Source of the DNA: Flavobacterium fluvii
GTDB lineage: Bacteria > Bacteroidota > Bacteroidia > Flavobacteriales > Flavobacteriaceae
Assembly: GCF_900129545.1 (NCBI RefSeq)
Contig: NZ_FQWB01000003.1
Coordinates: forward strand, 124,001-188,000
Direction of reading: 5' to 3'
Length of the DNA: 64,000 nt
A model generated the notes under the pieces. That model was given only the letters and a program-made list of their open reading frames with translations. It made no database searches and was not told the origin of the DNA. A program made the position numbers and the translations under genes. Below are positions 1 through 10,118 of this stretch, piece by piece. Each line of letters begins with the position of its first letter. Positions within the stretch are counted from its first letter, which is position 1.

Positions 1-49
1 GATGCATGAATTGAAAGGTCTTGGACTTGACATTCGTTTAGAAGAATAA
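1..49 (+). CDS. rpoB: RNA polymerase beta subunit, C-terminal end only (partial)
   Basis: Only the last 15 codons lie in the window, read from base 2 and ending in TAA at 47-49; they encode MHELKGLGLDIRLEE. This matches the usual RpoB tail, a leucine/glycine-rich segment after the clamp-contacting region. The call rests on the tail sequence and on rpoC following on the same strand, the conserved bacterial rpoBC order. Confidence 0.85.
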   Translation, partial: MHELKGLGLDIRLEE

Positions 50-161
50 ATAAATTTCAGTAGTCAGTCTCGATTTTCGGGGCTGATTGCTCATTTATAA
101 GAGTTTTTAGGATTTATACCCGTAATCCGTTCCGATTTTTTATATAGACTATATAATTAGC

Positions 162-182
162 ACTTCAAAATTTAGTTGAAGT
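162..182 (+). other. small hairpin in the rpoB-rpoC spacer
   Basis: ACTTCAA at 162-168 and TTGAAGT at 176-182 form a perfect 7-bp stem in the 224-bp spacer between rpoB and rpoC. No T-run follows, so it is more likely an mRNA processing or stability element, or chance in AT-rich DNA, than a terminator. Nothing else was recognised in the spacer. Confidence 0.3.
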
Positions 183-273
183 TTAGAGAAGTAATCCGAG
201 GTAGTAAAGAAACAGCAGTGCTGCATATTTACAAAATCAATTTTTAATTGCAAATAAATCAATAGTAAAAACT

Positions 274-3200
274 ATGATGAATAATAGAAATAATAATAAA
301 GACAAGAATCCTGTAAAAAGATTCAACAAAATTTCGATTGGACTAGCTTCTCCTGAATCTATCTTGAAAGAATCAAGAGGTGAAGTATTGAAGCCGGAAA
401 CTATCAACTATAGAACTCACAAACCAGAGCGTGACGGACTTTTCTGCGAAAGAATCTTCGGACCAGTAAAAGATTTCGAATGTGCTTGTGGTAAATATAA
501 AAGAATTCGCTACAAAGGAATCATTTGTGACCGTTGTGGTGTTGAAGTTACCGAGAAAAAAGTACGTAGAGACAGAGTTGGACACATCAACCTTGTTGTG
601 CCAATTGCCCACATCTGGTATTTCCGTTCTCTTCCAAACAAAATTGGTTACATATTAGGTCTTCCGTCCAAGAAATTAGACATGATTATCTATTATGAAA
701 GATATGTTGTAATTCAAGCTGGTATTGCCAAGACTCCGGAAGGAGAATCGGTACAAAGATTGGATTTCTTGACAGAAGAAGAGTATTTGAATATTTTGGA
801 TACCCTTCCTGCAGACAACCAATATTTAGATGATTTTGATCCTAATAAATTTGTTGCCAAAATGGGAGCAGAGTGTATCATGGATTTATTGGCTCGTATT
901 GACTTGGACGCTTTGTCTTATGAATTACGTCACTCTGCCAACAATGAAACGTCTAAACAACGTAAAACTGAAGCATTAAAAAGATTACAAGTTGTTGAAT
1001 CGTTCCGTGAGTCTAACTTGAACCGCGAAAATCGTCCAGAATGGATGATTATGAAAGTAGTTCCAGTTATTCCACCAGAATTGCGTCCATTGGTGCCGCT
1101 TGATGGAGGTCGTTTCGCAACTTCAGATTTGAATGATTTATACCGTCGTGTTATCATCCGTAACAATCGTTTGAAAAGATTGATGGAGATCAAAGCTCCA
1201 GAAGTTATCTTGAGAAACGAAAAACGTATGTTGCAGGAATCAGTGGATTCACTTTTCGATAATACTCGTAAAGCATCTGCGGTTAAAACAGAATCAAACC
1301 GTCCGTTGAAATCACTTTCGGATTCCCTTAAAGGAAAACAAGGTCGTTTCCGTCAAAACTTGCTTGGAAAACGTGTGGATTATTCTGCTCGTTCGGTAAT
1401 TGTTGTTGGACCAGAATTGAAATTGTTCGAATGTGGTATCCCTAAAGATATGGCTGCCGAATTGTACAAACCTTTCGTTATCCGTAAATTGATAGAAAGA
1501 GGAATTGTAAAAACAGTTAAATCGGCCAAAAAAATAATTGACAAAAAAGAGCCTGTAGTTTGGGACATCCTTGAAAATGTAATCAAAGGACACCCAATAA
1601 TGCTGAATCGTGCTCCTACTTTGCACAGATTGGGTATCCAAGCATTCCAGCCAAAATTAATTGAAGGAAAAGCAATCCAATTGCACCCTTTAGTTTGTAC
1701 GGCGTTTAACGCGGATTTTGATGGGGATCAGATGGCGGTTCACTTGCCGTTGGGGCCAGAAGCTATTTTGGAAGCACAATTGTTGATGTTGGCTTCTCAC
1801 AATATCTTGAATCCTGCCAATGGTGCTCCGATTACGGTACCTTCTCAAGACATGGTATTGGGTCTATATTATATGACCAAAGAGCGTTTGTCAACTCCAG
1901 ACCATAAAATCTTGGGTGAAGGCTTAACTTTTTATTCTGCGGAAGAAGTAAATATTGCCTTGAATGAAGGTCAATTGGAATTGAATGCTAGAGTAAAAAT
2001 TCGTGCAAAAGATTTCAATGAAGCTGGAGAATTGGTGTATCAAATTATCCAAACAACAGCTGGTCGTATCTTGTTTAACGAAGTAGTTCCAGAAGCTGCG
2101 GGTTACATCAATGACGTATTGACCAAGAAAAACTTGAGAGACATTATCGGACACGTTTTAAGCGTGACCAATGTTCCTACAACGGCTGCCTTCTTGGACA
2201 ACATGAAAGATATGGGGTATAAATTTGCCTTCAAAGGTGGATTGTCATTCTCATTGGGAGATATTAGAATCCCGGATCAAAAACCAAAATTAATTGCAGA
2301 TGCCAGAGAGCAAGTTGAAGGTATTTCTGCGAATTATAATATGGGTCTTATTACCAATAACGAACGTTACAACCAAGTTATTGACGTATGGACTTCAACA
2401 AATGCACAGCTTACAGAGGCAGCAATGAAAAACATTAGAGAAGACCAACAAGGTTTCAACTCGGTGTACATGATGCTTGATTCTGGAGCGAGGGGTTCCA
2501 AAGAACAGATTCGTCAGTTAACTGGTATGCGTGGTTTGATGGCTAAGCCTAAAAAATCGACTGCCGGTGGTGGTGAAATTATTGAAAACCCGATTCTTTC
2601 CAACTTTAAGGAAGGTCTTTCGATTCTTGAGTACTTTATCTCTACTCACGGTGCTCGTAAAGGTCTTGCGGATACCGCTTTGAAAACGGCCGATGCGGGT
2701 TACTTGACAAGAAGATTGCATGACGTTTCTCAAGATGTAATTGTGAACACGGTAGATTGTGGTACTTTAAGAGGTGTTGAAGTTTCAGCATTGAAAAAGA
2801 ACGAAGAAATCGTGGAATCTTTGGGAGAAAGAATATTGGGACGTGTTGCGTTGCAAGATGTCATCAATCCTTTGACAAACGAAGTTATCATCGCGGCTGG
2901 TGAGCAAATTACCGAAGCCTACATGAGAGCAATCGAGGCTTCTCCAATTGAAAAATTAGAGGTTCGTTCTCCATTGACTTGTGAAGCCACAAAAGGTATT
3001 TGTGCTAAATGTTACGGTAGAAACTTGGCAACAGGCAAGATGACTCAAAAAGGAGAAGCAGTTGGTGTAATTGCCGCTCAATCTATTGGAGAGCCAGGAA
3101 CACAGTTGACACTTCGTACTTTCCACGTTGGAGGGGTTGCGGGTGGTATTTCTGAAGAGTCTAGCATCATTACAAGATTTAATGGTAAACTAGAAATCGA

Positions 3201-4584
3201 AGATTTAAAAACTGTTAAAGGTGAAGATGGAGAAGGTAATGCAGTTGATATTGTAGTATCTCGTTCTACGGAATTGAAATTAATTGACGAAAAAACAGGA
3301 ATCCTGTTAAGTACAAACAACATTCCTTACGGTTCAAGCATCTTTGTTAAAGACGGTGAATCAGTAACAAAAGGAACCGTGATTTGTAAATGGGATCCAT
3401 ATAATGGAGTTATTGTTTCGGAATTTACAGGTAAAATTGCTTACGAAGATTTAGAGCAAGGACAATCATTCATGGTTGAAATTGATGAGCAAACCGGTTT
3501 CCAAGAAAAAGTAATTTCAGAGTCTAGAGCCAAAAAATTAATTCCAACTTTATTGGTTTACGGTAAAGACGGTGAATTGATACGTTCTTATAACTTACCA
3601 GTTGGAGCCCACTTGATGGTTGACAATGGCGAGAAAATTAAAGCAGGTAAAGTATTGGTTAAAATTCCACGTCGTTCTTCCAAATCAGGAGATATCACGG
3701 GAGGTTTACCAAGAATTACCGAGTTGCTTGAAGCTCGTAACCCTTCAAATCCAGCCGTGGTTTCCGAAATCGATGGTGTGGTTTCTTTTGGAAAAATCAA
3801 AAGAGGTAACCGTGAGATTGTTATCGAATCTAAGTTTGGTGAGGTTAAGAAATACTTGGTAAAACTTTCCAGCCAAATCTTGGTACAAGAAAATGACTTC
3901 GTGAGAGCGGGTGTGCCATTGTCTGATGGTGCCATCACTCCGGAAGATATTTTGAGAATTCAAGGACCAGCTGCTGTTCAACAGTACTTGGTAAATGAAA
4001 TTCAAGAAGTATACCGTTTGCAAGGGGTAAAAATAAACGACAAACACTTTGAAGTAGTAATACGTCAAATGATGCGTAAAGTAAGAGTACAAGATCCAGG
4101 TGACACTTTATTCTTGGAAGATCAATTGATTCATACCAAAGATTTCATCGTTGAAAACGATAAATTGTACGGAATGAAAGTGGTTGAAGATGCTGGAGAT
4201 TCAAGTAACTTGAAACCAGGACAGATTATTTCTCCTCGTGAATTGCGTGATGAAAATTCATTATTGAAACGTACGGATAAAAATCTTGTTGTGGCTCGTG
4301 ATGTTATCACGGCAACGGCAACTCCTGTATTGCAAGGTATCACGAGAGCGTCGCTTCAAACTAAATCGTTCATCTCTGCTGCGTCATTCCAGGAAACTAC
4401 CAAAGTATTGAACGAAGCTGCCGTGGCAGGTAAAATCGATTATTTGGAAGGATTGAAAGAAAATGTAATTGTAGGTCATAGAATTCCTGCCGGAACCGGT
4501 ATGAGAGAATATGATAACACGATTGTAGGTTCGAATGAAGATTACCACGAAATGATGGCTAATAAAGAGGAATACATATACTAG
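274..4584 (+). CDS. rpoC: DNA-directed RNA polymerase subunit beta-prime
   Basis: This is the catalytic large subunit of RNA polymerase, 1436 residues, a normal length for Bacteroidota. The N-terminal zinc-binding site is visible around residues 70-88 (CACGKYK, then CDRCGVE). The metal-chelating active-site motif NADFDGDQ lies at about residues 479-486. The second zinc site ([15 protein letters not shown]) lies near residues 903-917. The tail includes the usual GHRIPAGTG segment. It follows rpoB on the same strand and is presumably cotranscribed with it. Two consecutive ATG codons (274 and 277) could each be the start, and no Shine-Dalgarno sequence separates them. Confidence 0.98.
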   Translation: MMNNRNNNKDKNPVKRFNKISIGLASPESILKESRGEVLKPETINYRTHKPERDGLFCERIFGPVKDFECACGKYKRIRYKGIICDRCGVEVTEKKVRRDRVGHINLVVPIAHIWYFRSLPNKIGYILGLPSKKLDMIIYYERYVVIQAGIAKTPEGESVQRLDFLTEEEYLNILDTLPADNQYLDDFDPNKFVAKMGAECIMDLLARIDLDALSYELRHSANNETSKQRKTEALKRLQVVESFRESNLNRENRPEWMIMKVVPVIPPELRPLVPLDGGRFATSDLNDLYRRVIIRNNRLKRLMEIKAPEVILRNEKRMLQESVDSLFDNTRKASAVKTESNRPLKSLSDSLKGKQGRFRQNLLGKRVDYSARSVIVVGPELKLFECGIPKDMAAELYKPFVIRKLIERGIVKTVKSAKKIIDKKEPVVWDILENVIKGHPIMLNRAPTLHRLGIQAFQPKLIEGKAIQLHPLVCTAFNADFDGDQMAVHLPLGPEAILEAQLLMLASHNILNPANGAPITVPSQDMVLGLYYMTKERLSTPDHKILGEGLTFYSAEEVNIALNEGQLELNARVKIRAKDFNEAGELVYQIIQTTAGRILFNEVVPEAAGYINDVLTKKNLRDIIGHVLSVTNVPTTAAFLDNMKDMGYKFAFKGGLSFSLGDIRIPDQKPKLIADAREQVEGISANYNMGLITNNERYNQVIDVWTSTNAQLTEAAMKNIREDQQGFNSVYMMLDSGARGSKEQIRQLTGMRGLMAKPKKSTAGGGEIIENPILSNFKEGLSILEYFISTHGARKGLADTALKTADAGYLTRRLHDVSQDVIVNTVDCGTLRGVEVSALKKNEEIVESLGERILGRVALQDVINPLTNEVIIAAGEQITEAYMRAIEASPIEKLEVRSPLTCEATKGICAKCYGRNLATGKMTQKGEAVGVIAAQSIGEPGTQLTLRTFHVGGVAGGISEESSIITRFNGKLEIEDLKTVKGEDGEGNAVDIVVSRSTELKLIDEKTGILLSTNNIPYGSSIFVKDGESVTKGTVICKWDPYNGVIVSEFTGKIAYEDLEQGQSFMVEIDEQTGFQEKVISESRAKKLIPTLLVYGKDGELIRSYNLPVGAHLMVDNGEKIKAGKVLVKIPRRSSKSGDITGGLPRITELLEARNPSNPAVVSEIDGVVSFGKIKRGNREIVIESKFGEVKKYLVKLSSQILVQENDFVRAGVPLSDGAITPEDILRIQGPAAVQQYLVNEIQEVYRLQGVKINDKHFEVVIRQMMRKVRVQDPGDTLFLEDQLIHTKDFIVENDKLYGMKVVEDAGDSSNLKPGQIISPRELRDENSLLKRTDKNLVVARDVITATATPVLQGITRASLQTKSFISAASFQETTKVLNEAAVAGKIDYLEGLKENVIVGHRIPAGTGMREYDNTIVGSNEDYHEMMANKEEYIY

Positions 4585-4587
4585 GTT

Positions 4588-4896
4588 ATGAATAACTCAA
4601 AACAACAAGAACAAATCAACATCGAGTTGGATGAAAAAACGGCTGAAGGAATCTATTCCAATTTAGCCATAATCAATCATTCCTCTTCTGAATTTGTGTT
4701 GGATTTTGTAAGCATAATGCCTGGTATTCCAAAGGCTAAAGTGAAATCGAGAATTGTCTTGACGCCGCAACATGCCAAGAGGCTGTTAAGGGCCATTGGG
4801 GAAAATATTCACCGTTTTGAAATCGCCCATGGCGAAATAAAAGACACCGAACAACCTCCAATACCGTTGAATTTTGGTCCTCCGGGACAAGCATAA
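4588..4896 (+). CDS. DUF3467 domain protein
   Basis: A 102-residue protein that begins 3 bp after the rpoC stop, so it is almost certainly cotranscribed with rpoC. It fits the DUF3467 family: a compact fold with a central segment VLDFVSIMPGIPKAKVKSRI and a following TPQHAKRLLRAIGENI helix. The tail is proline/glycine-rich (PIPLNFGPPGQA). The family has no established biochemical role; location after rpoC is, as far as I recall, common in Bacteroidota. No signal peptide or membrane segment is present. A good terminator follows directly. Confidence 0.85.
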   Translation: MNNSKQQEQINIELDEKTAEGIYSNLAIINHSSSEFVLDFVSIMPGIPKAKVKSRIVLTPQHAKRLLRAIGENIHRFEIAHGEIKDTEQPPIPLNFGPPGQA

Positions 4897-4902
4897 TTAT
4901 AG

Positions 4903-4932
4903 AAAAAGGCTCCAGAAATGGAGCCTTTTTTT
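4903..4932 (+). terminator. Rho-independent terminator after rpoC-DUF3467
   Basis: AAAAAGGCTCC, loop AGAAAT, GGAGCC and a T-run form a strong hairpin 6 bp after the DUF3467 stop. The flanking A-tract pairs with the T-tract. It closes the rpoBC transcription unit. The 236 bp to the next gene show nothing else recognisable. Confidence 0.9.
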
Positions 4933-5168
4933 GGGTTAAATAGTTTCTTGTGATTTATTTATCAGTTTGTTATGGTCAAATGGTGGTGCTTTCCTGTTCC
5001 TGTCCTGTTTCTTGTGAATGGATTATTTTATCCGTATGAATCAGTTGAATTTGTGCTTTAAACGAGTATTGTGGTGATTCATCGAAAATATTTTCCATTA
5101 AAAAACGATTCGTTTAGTTTTGACCCCAGATAAGAGATACATTATGTCTCTAGATAAAAATAAACGAA

Positions 5169-5552
5169 ATGAATAATTTTTCTAAACAAGGCGGGAACAA
5201 AATCAAGGGTACTATCTTTATGGTGTTGCTTTTTGTTTTGATGTCAAACGTTGCTGTTTTTGGTCAAACTACAGAGGAAAATAATAATGTTCAAACCGCA
5301 ACAATAGAAAACAATGAAATTGTAAATAACAATATTGAAATCAATACAATAAAACAAGAAGCTGCTTCTGATGCTTCCAACATGAATTTTGTACTTTGGT
5401 TTATGGGTTCAAAACAAAGTCCAAATGCAAACGTTGTGCCAGCCGGGACAACTGCAAAAAAACAATTCATGACTTCTGGTACTGCGCCTAATCGTTTGTT
5501 GATTAAAGCTTTCTTGAAAAAAGCAGTAAACTTCGAAAGTGCCGTCGTTTAA
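5169..5552 (+). CDS. small secreted or periplasmic protein of unknown function
   Basis: A 127-residue protein not recognised from any family. Residues about 13-32 form a hydrophobic signal peptide core (GTIFMVLLFVLMSNVAVFG), with likely cleavage near FGQ-TT. The mature part begins with a low-complexity Asn/Glu/Thr-rich stretch and continues into a segment containing MNFVLWFMGSKQSPNA and a basic, hydrophobic C-terminus. There is no lipobox. It has its own transcription unit, with an isolated upstream spacer and a terminator downstream. Codon use resembles its neighbours. Function cannot be assigned. Confidence 0.65.
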   Translation: MNNFSKQGGNKIKGTIFMVLLFVLMSNVAVFGQTTEENNNVQTATIENNEIVNNNIEINTIKQEAASDASNMNFVLWFMGSKQSPNANVVPAGTTAKKQFMTSGTAPNRLLIKAFLKKAVNFESAVV

Positions 5553-5571
5553 AGCTCTAAAATAGATATAC

Positions 5572-5604
5572 AAAAAACGCCAATTAAAAAATTGGCGTTT
5601 TTTT
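5572..5604. terminator. bidirectional terminator between the secreted protein gene and prfC
   Basis: AAAAAACGCCAAT, loop TAAAAA, ATTGGCGTTTTTTT forms a near-perfect stem with a T-run on both strands. It can therefore end transcription of the plus-strand gene ending at 5552 and of minus-strand prfC, whose stop is at 5644. Confidence 0.88.
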
Positions 5605-5643
5605 GTTTAAAGATTTTTAAATTAAATCTTGATAAGACTTATG

Positions 5644-7233
5644 TTATTCAAACTCCGAAGTAAAAAACAATTTTACGTTTGGATATTTGTTTTGTGTCAT
5701 TTGTATCGTAAAATCCGAATCGGCCAGGAATACCAATTGGCCGTATTTGTCGTGAGCCAAGAATTTTTGTTTGATTCTCCTGAATTCCTTGAACTCCTCA
5801 CTTTTTATATCATTTGGTTTAACCCAACAGGCTTTGTGAACAGGGAAATTTTCATAAGTACATTTGGCGCCATATTCGTGTTCCAAACGGTATTGGATTA
5901 CCTCGTATTGAAGTGCTCCCACGGTTCCAATAATTTTTCGGTTATTCATTTCCAGGGTAAACAACTGCGCAACTCCTTCGTCCATCAATTGGTCAATCCC
6001 TTTGTCCAATTGTTTGGCTTTCATAGGGTCGGCATTGTTGATGTATCTGAAATGTTCCGGAGAAAAACTCGGAATTCCTTTGAAACTCATCACTTCTCCT
6101 TCGGTTAGGGTGTCTCCAATCTTGAAATTCCCCGTATCGTGCAAGCCTACAATGTCACCGGGGTACGATATGTCCACGATTTCTTTTTTCTCTGCGAAAA
6201 ATGCGTTTGGGCTGGAAAATTTTAAATTCTTTTTTTGGCGAACGTGAAGATAGGGTTTGTTTCTTTCGAAAGTTCCGGAAACAATTTTGATGAAGGCCAA
6301 ACGGTCTCTGTGTTTTGGATCCATGTTGGCGTGGATTTTAAAGACAAATCCCGACATTTTTTCTTCTTTTGGATCAACCAATCTCGTTTCGGAATCTTTT
6401 GGTCTTGGCGATGGTGCAATTTCGACAAAACAATCCAAGAGTTCGCGAACTCCAAAATTATTCAATGCCGATCCAAAAAACACGGGTTGCAATTTCCCGT
6501 CCAAATAGTCTTGACGGTCAAATTTCGGATAAACTTCGTCAATCAATTCCAGTTCTTCCCTTAATTTATAAGCGGGTTTCTCGCCAATAATTTTCTCTAA
6601 TTCAGGATTTTTAACATCCGAAAAAGCGATAGTTTCTTCGATATTCTTTCTGCTGTCTCCGCTAAATAAGTTGATGTTTTCTTCCCAAAGATTGTAAATT
6701 CCTTGAAAATCATATCCCATTCCAATCGGGAAACTCAAAGGAGTAACCGTTAGTCCCAGTTTTTGTTCCACTTCGTCCATCAAGTCGAAAGCATCTTTTC
6801 CTTCACGATCCAATTTATTGATAAAAACAATGATGGGGATATTTCTCAGTCGGCACACTGCAACCAGTTTCTCGGTTTGTTCCTCGACCCCTTTGGCCAC
6901 GTCGATAACCACAATCACGCTGTCCACTGCGGTCAAGGTCCTGAAAGTGTCCTCGGCGAAATCCTTGTGTCCTGGCGTGTCGAGAATATTTATTTTTTTG
7001 TCTTGATAATTAAATGCCAAAACCGAGGTCGAAACCGAAATTCCTCTTTGGCGTTCAATTTCCATAAAGTCACTCGTTGCACCTTTCTTGATCTTGTTGT
7101 TTTTTACCGCACCGGCTTCCTGAATGGCGCCTCCAAAAAGGAGCAGCTTTTCTGTCAATGTAGTTTTTCCGGCATCGGGATGCGAAATAATCCCAAAAGT
7201 TCTTCTTCGCTGTATTTCTTCTAAAAAGCCCAT
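5644..7233 (-). CDS. prfC: peptide chain release factor 3 (RF3)
   Basis: A translational GTPase that recycles RF1/RF2 from the ribosome. With the ATG at 7233 the protein is 529 residues, a usual RF3 length. GTPase motifs are clear: G1 SHPDAGKTT (residues 17-25), G2 RQRGISVSTS, G3 DTPGHKDFAEDT and G4 NKLDREG. An RF3 C-terminal domain follows. The open frame extends to a TTG at 7254, but that codon lies inside the TAnnTTTG promoter box, so the ATG at 7233 is chosen. It is monocistronic on the minus strand. Confidence 0.95.
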   Translation of the reverse strand: MGFLEEIQRRRTFGIISHPDAGKTTLTEKLLLFGGAIQEAGAVKNNKIKKGATSDFMEIERQRGISVSTSVLAFNYQDKKINILDTPGHKDFAEDTFRTLTAVDSVIVVIDVAKGVEEQTEKLVAVCRLRNIPIIVFINKLDREGKDAFDLMDEVEQKLGLTVTPLSFPIGMGYDFQGIYNLWEENINLFSGDSRKNIEETIAFSDVKNPELEKIIGEKPAYKLREELELIDEVYPKFDRQDYLDGKLQPVFFGSALNNFGVRELLDCFVEIAPSPRPKDSETRLVDPKEEKMSGFVFKIHANMDPKHRDRLAFIKIVSGTFERNKPYLHVRQKKNLKFSSPNAFFAEKKEIVDISYPGDIVGLHDTGNFKIGDTLTEGEVMSFKGIPSFSPEHFRYINNADPMKAKQLDKGIDQLMDEGVAQLFTLEMNNRKIIGTVGALQYEVIQYRLEHEYGAKCTYENFPVHKACWVKPNDIKSEEFKEFRRIKQKFLAHDKYGQLVFLADSDFTIQMTQNKYPNVKLFFTSEFE

Positions 7234-7251
7234 ATTTTTATAAATAGTTTG

Positions 7252-7259
7252 CAAAAGTA
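7252..7259 (-). promoter_or_regulatory. prfC promoter, -7 box
   Basis: Read on the minus strand this is TACTTTTG, a full match to TAnnTTTG. It ends 18 bp before the ATG at 7233, giving a leader of roughly 15 nt. No good -33 TTTG is present; a T-rich tract is the nearest candidate. Its position rules out the upstream TTG start. Confidence 0.6.
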
Positions 7260-7459
7260 CTATTTATAAATGCCAATTGAAAAAAATTGTAACATCTATG
7301 ATGGAAAGTCACGGTTTTAAAGTTGGTTAAAAGTTTTTTTGATTCTTTGAGACACATCCAAAAGAGTAATGTGGCAAGAATGTAGTTCTGTTGCCTTAGG
7401 AGGGTTAGTCAGAATTATTGATTAATATGCGTAATTATATGCTTATCATAAAGTTACAC

Positions 7460-7495
7460 TATTCATACACTATCCATACACTATCCATACACTAT
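7460..7495. repeat. three tandem 11-bp repeats (TATYCATACAC)
   Basis: Three head-to-tail copies at 7460-7470, 7471-7481 and 7482-7492 plus a 3-bp remnant; the first copy differs by one base. They have no spacers, so this is a short tandem repeat, not CRISPR. They abut the 21-bp repeat pair that follows. Confidence 0.85.
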
Positions 7496-7537
7496 GTCCC
7501 GTCCTAAAATAACTATGACCCGTCCTAAAATAACTAT
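7496..7537. repeat. two tandem 21-bp repeats
   Basis: The 21-bp unit begins GWCCCGTCCTAAAATAAC and ends TAT. Copies at 7496-7516 and 7517-7537 differ at one base. The GACCCGTCCTAAAATA core resembles the outer ends of some Bacteroidota insertion sequences as I remember them, so this may be an IS-end remnant. That origin is an inference. Confidence 0.8.
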
Positions 7538-7853
7538 ACAGGTTATTAAATAAATCCTGCTTTAGCTATACAAATATAATTATTAATCCTAAACTTACTA
7601 TACGCCTGCTTTTTCATAGTTAAATTATAGGCTTCTTGCACTAGCCTGAAATTACAGTCTCCACTTCTTTTTGCCGAGGGAATTGAATTGTTTCGTAATT
7701 TTACTTTGTTTAAATGAAACTTATCTGACAAATGTGTATTTTTGTTTATAATATGGCAAGTTTTGAAGAGCCCCTGTCAAATAAAGCCAATTGAGATTGT
7801 ATCACACAAGGCTTCATTGGTATTTTACAATTAAAAATGTTGCACTGATTTTA

Positions 7854-7861
7854 TATCTTTG
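7854..7861 (+). promoter_or_regulatory. -7 promoter box of the HTH regulator
   Basis: TATCTTTG matches TAnnTTTG exactly and ends 5 bp before the ATG at 7866. The predicted transcript would start at or within 1-2 nt of the start codon. A -33 TTTG at normal spacing is not visible. Confidence 0.55.
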
Positions 7862-7865
7862 AATT

Positions 7866-8285
7866 ATGAATACAACTACAAAACCAAAACACATTGGGCG
7901 TAATATTAGCCGAATCAGGGAACTAAGAGGAATGAAGCAAGAAGCATTGGCAATTGCTATGGGAGTGAGTCAACAATCTGTTTCTAATATGGAAAATAGT
8001 GAGAGCTTAGACGACGATAAAATATTGGAAGTAGCAAAAGCACTTGGGGTCACATCAGAAGCTGTAAAGAATTTTTCTGAGGAAGCAGTCATTAATTATT
8101 TTAATTTTTATGATAATAGCTCGAGCCAAGGTAATAACATTGGGGCTTTTGGTACAACTAATTATACGTTTAATCCCTTAGATAAACTTGTTGAAGCTTA
8201 TGAAGAAAACAAAAAACTTTATGAACGTTTAGTTCAATCCGAAAAAGAAAAAGTCGAATATTTAGAGAAGCTATTGAAAAAATAG
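7866..8285 (+). CDS. XRE-family helix-turn-helix transcriptional regulator
   Basis: A 139-residue protein. Residues about 11-66 form a Cro/CI-type HTH: IGRNISRIRELRGMKQEALA, then MGVSQQSVSNMENSE as the recognition helix region. A linker follows, then a C-terminal predicted coiled coil rich in Glu and Lys (about residues 104-139, LVEAYEENKKLYERLV), probably for dimerisation. It stands alone next to repeats, with no toxin or phage partner visible. Target genes are unknown. The short distance from promoter box to ATG suggests a leaderless mRNA. Confidence 0.85.
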   Translation: MNTTTKPKHIGRNISRIRELRGMKQEALAIAMGVSQQSVSNMENSESLDDDKILEVAKALGVTSEAVKNFSEEAVINYFNFYDNSSSQGNNIGAFGTTNYTFNPLDKLVEAYEENKKLYERLVQSEKEKVEYLEKLLKK

Positions 8286-8354
8286 AAATCCTAAATTTTA
8301 TGTATAGTTTGAAGTGACGTTTCCCGACTGTTCTGTCCTAAATAACTTGAAGAT

Positions 8355-8606
8355 ATGGTCGTAGTTTACATTGTTTGTACTGGAGCCAAAAAGATAGACA
8401 GCGTTGTTTTACAGCTTTTAAATGGAATTGAAAAAGCAATTTCGGTTGGAGAGGCAAGGGTAAGTAAATCTTGTTTTTTTAGACTTTTTTTGTCAAAAAC
8501 GAAAAATAGGAAATGGATTTTGTCGAAATTGTATTTTATTGGTCTAACGGTTTTGTTTTTAACAAATTATAACGTTTTCGTTAATAAGATTCATCTTTTT
8601 TATTAA
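8355..8606 (+). CDS. hypothetical short ORF, doubtful
   Basis: An 83-codon frame between the regulator and eno. The first 40 residues (MVVVYIVCTGAKKIDSVVLQ and on) look plausible as protein. The rest is hydrophobic, AT-driven sequence with a possible membrane segment near residues 60-75. No family is recognised and no promoter box or start signal is evident. It may be a decayed gene or chance. The rest of the 8286-8674 gap holds only the eno promoter. Confidence 0.2.
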   Translation: MVVVYIVCTGAKKIDSVVLQLLNGIEKAISVGEARVSKSCFFRLFLSKTKNRKWILSKLYFIGLTVLFLTNYNVFVNKIHLFY

Positions 8607-8626
8607 ATCCATATTATAGGATATAA

Positions 8627-9967
<1,341 letters not shown>

Positions 9968-9983
9968 GCATACGAATTTTGTT

Positions 9984-10018
9984 AAAAAGCCATTTACCTC
10001 AAGTAAATGGCTTTTTTT
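9984..10018 (+). terminator. terminator after eno
   Basis: AAAAAGCCATTTAC, loop CTCAA, GTAAATGGC and a seven-T run form a strong Rho-independent hairpin 16 bp after the eno stop. Confidence 0.92.
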
Positions 10019-10073
10019 GTGTGTTTTAACAATTTCGTTGCGAAATTCATTTTTTAATTCAGTTGAAAATGCC

Positions 10074-10081
10074 TAGATTTG
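10074..10081 (+). promoter_or_regulatory. citrate synthase promoter, -7 box
   Basis: TAGATTTG matches TAnnTTTG and lies 37 bp before the ATG at 10119. No clear -33 TTTG is present at the usual 17-20 bp. Confidence 0.45.
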
Positions 10082-10118
10082 GAGAATTATTTTATAATGA
10101 TTTATTTCCAAAAACACT

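Larger units (their letters stand above)
7260..7853. other. gene-poor gap between prfC and the HTH regulator
   Basis: About 600 bp without a convincing gene. It holds the two tandem repeat blocks at 7460-7537. A 61-codon minus-strand frame (7546-7731) encodes a basic, Lys/Asn-rich peptide beginning MSDKFHLNKVKLRNN; it may be a transposon-derived fragment or a chance ORF. No RNA gene was recognised. Confidence 0.5.

Noticed and set aside
7460..7537. Short repeats in tandem that might suggest a CRISPR array
   Set aside because: Units of 11 and 21 bp are directly adjacent with no unique spacers, and no cas gene is near.
7546..7731. 61-codon minus-strand ORF
   Set aside because: It is basic, low-complexity and lies in repeat-rich DNA with no promoter box; listed only as part of the gap.
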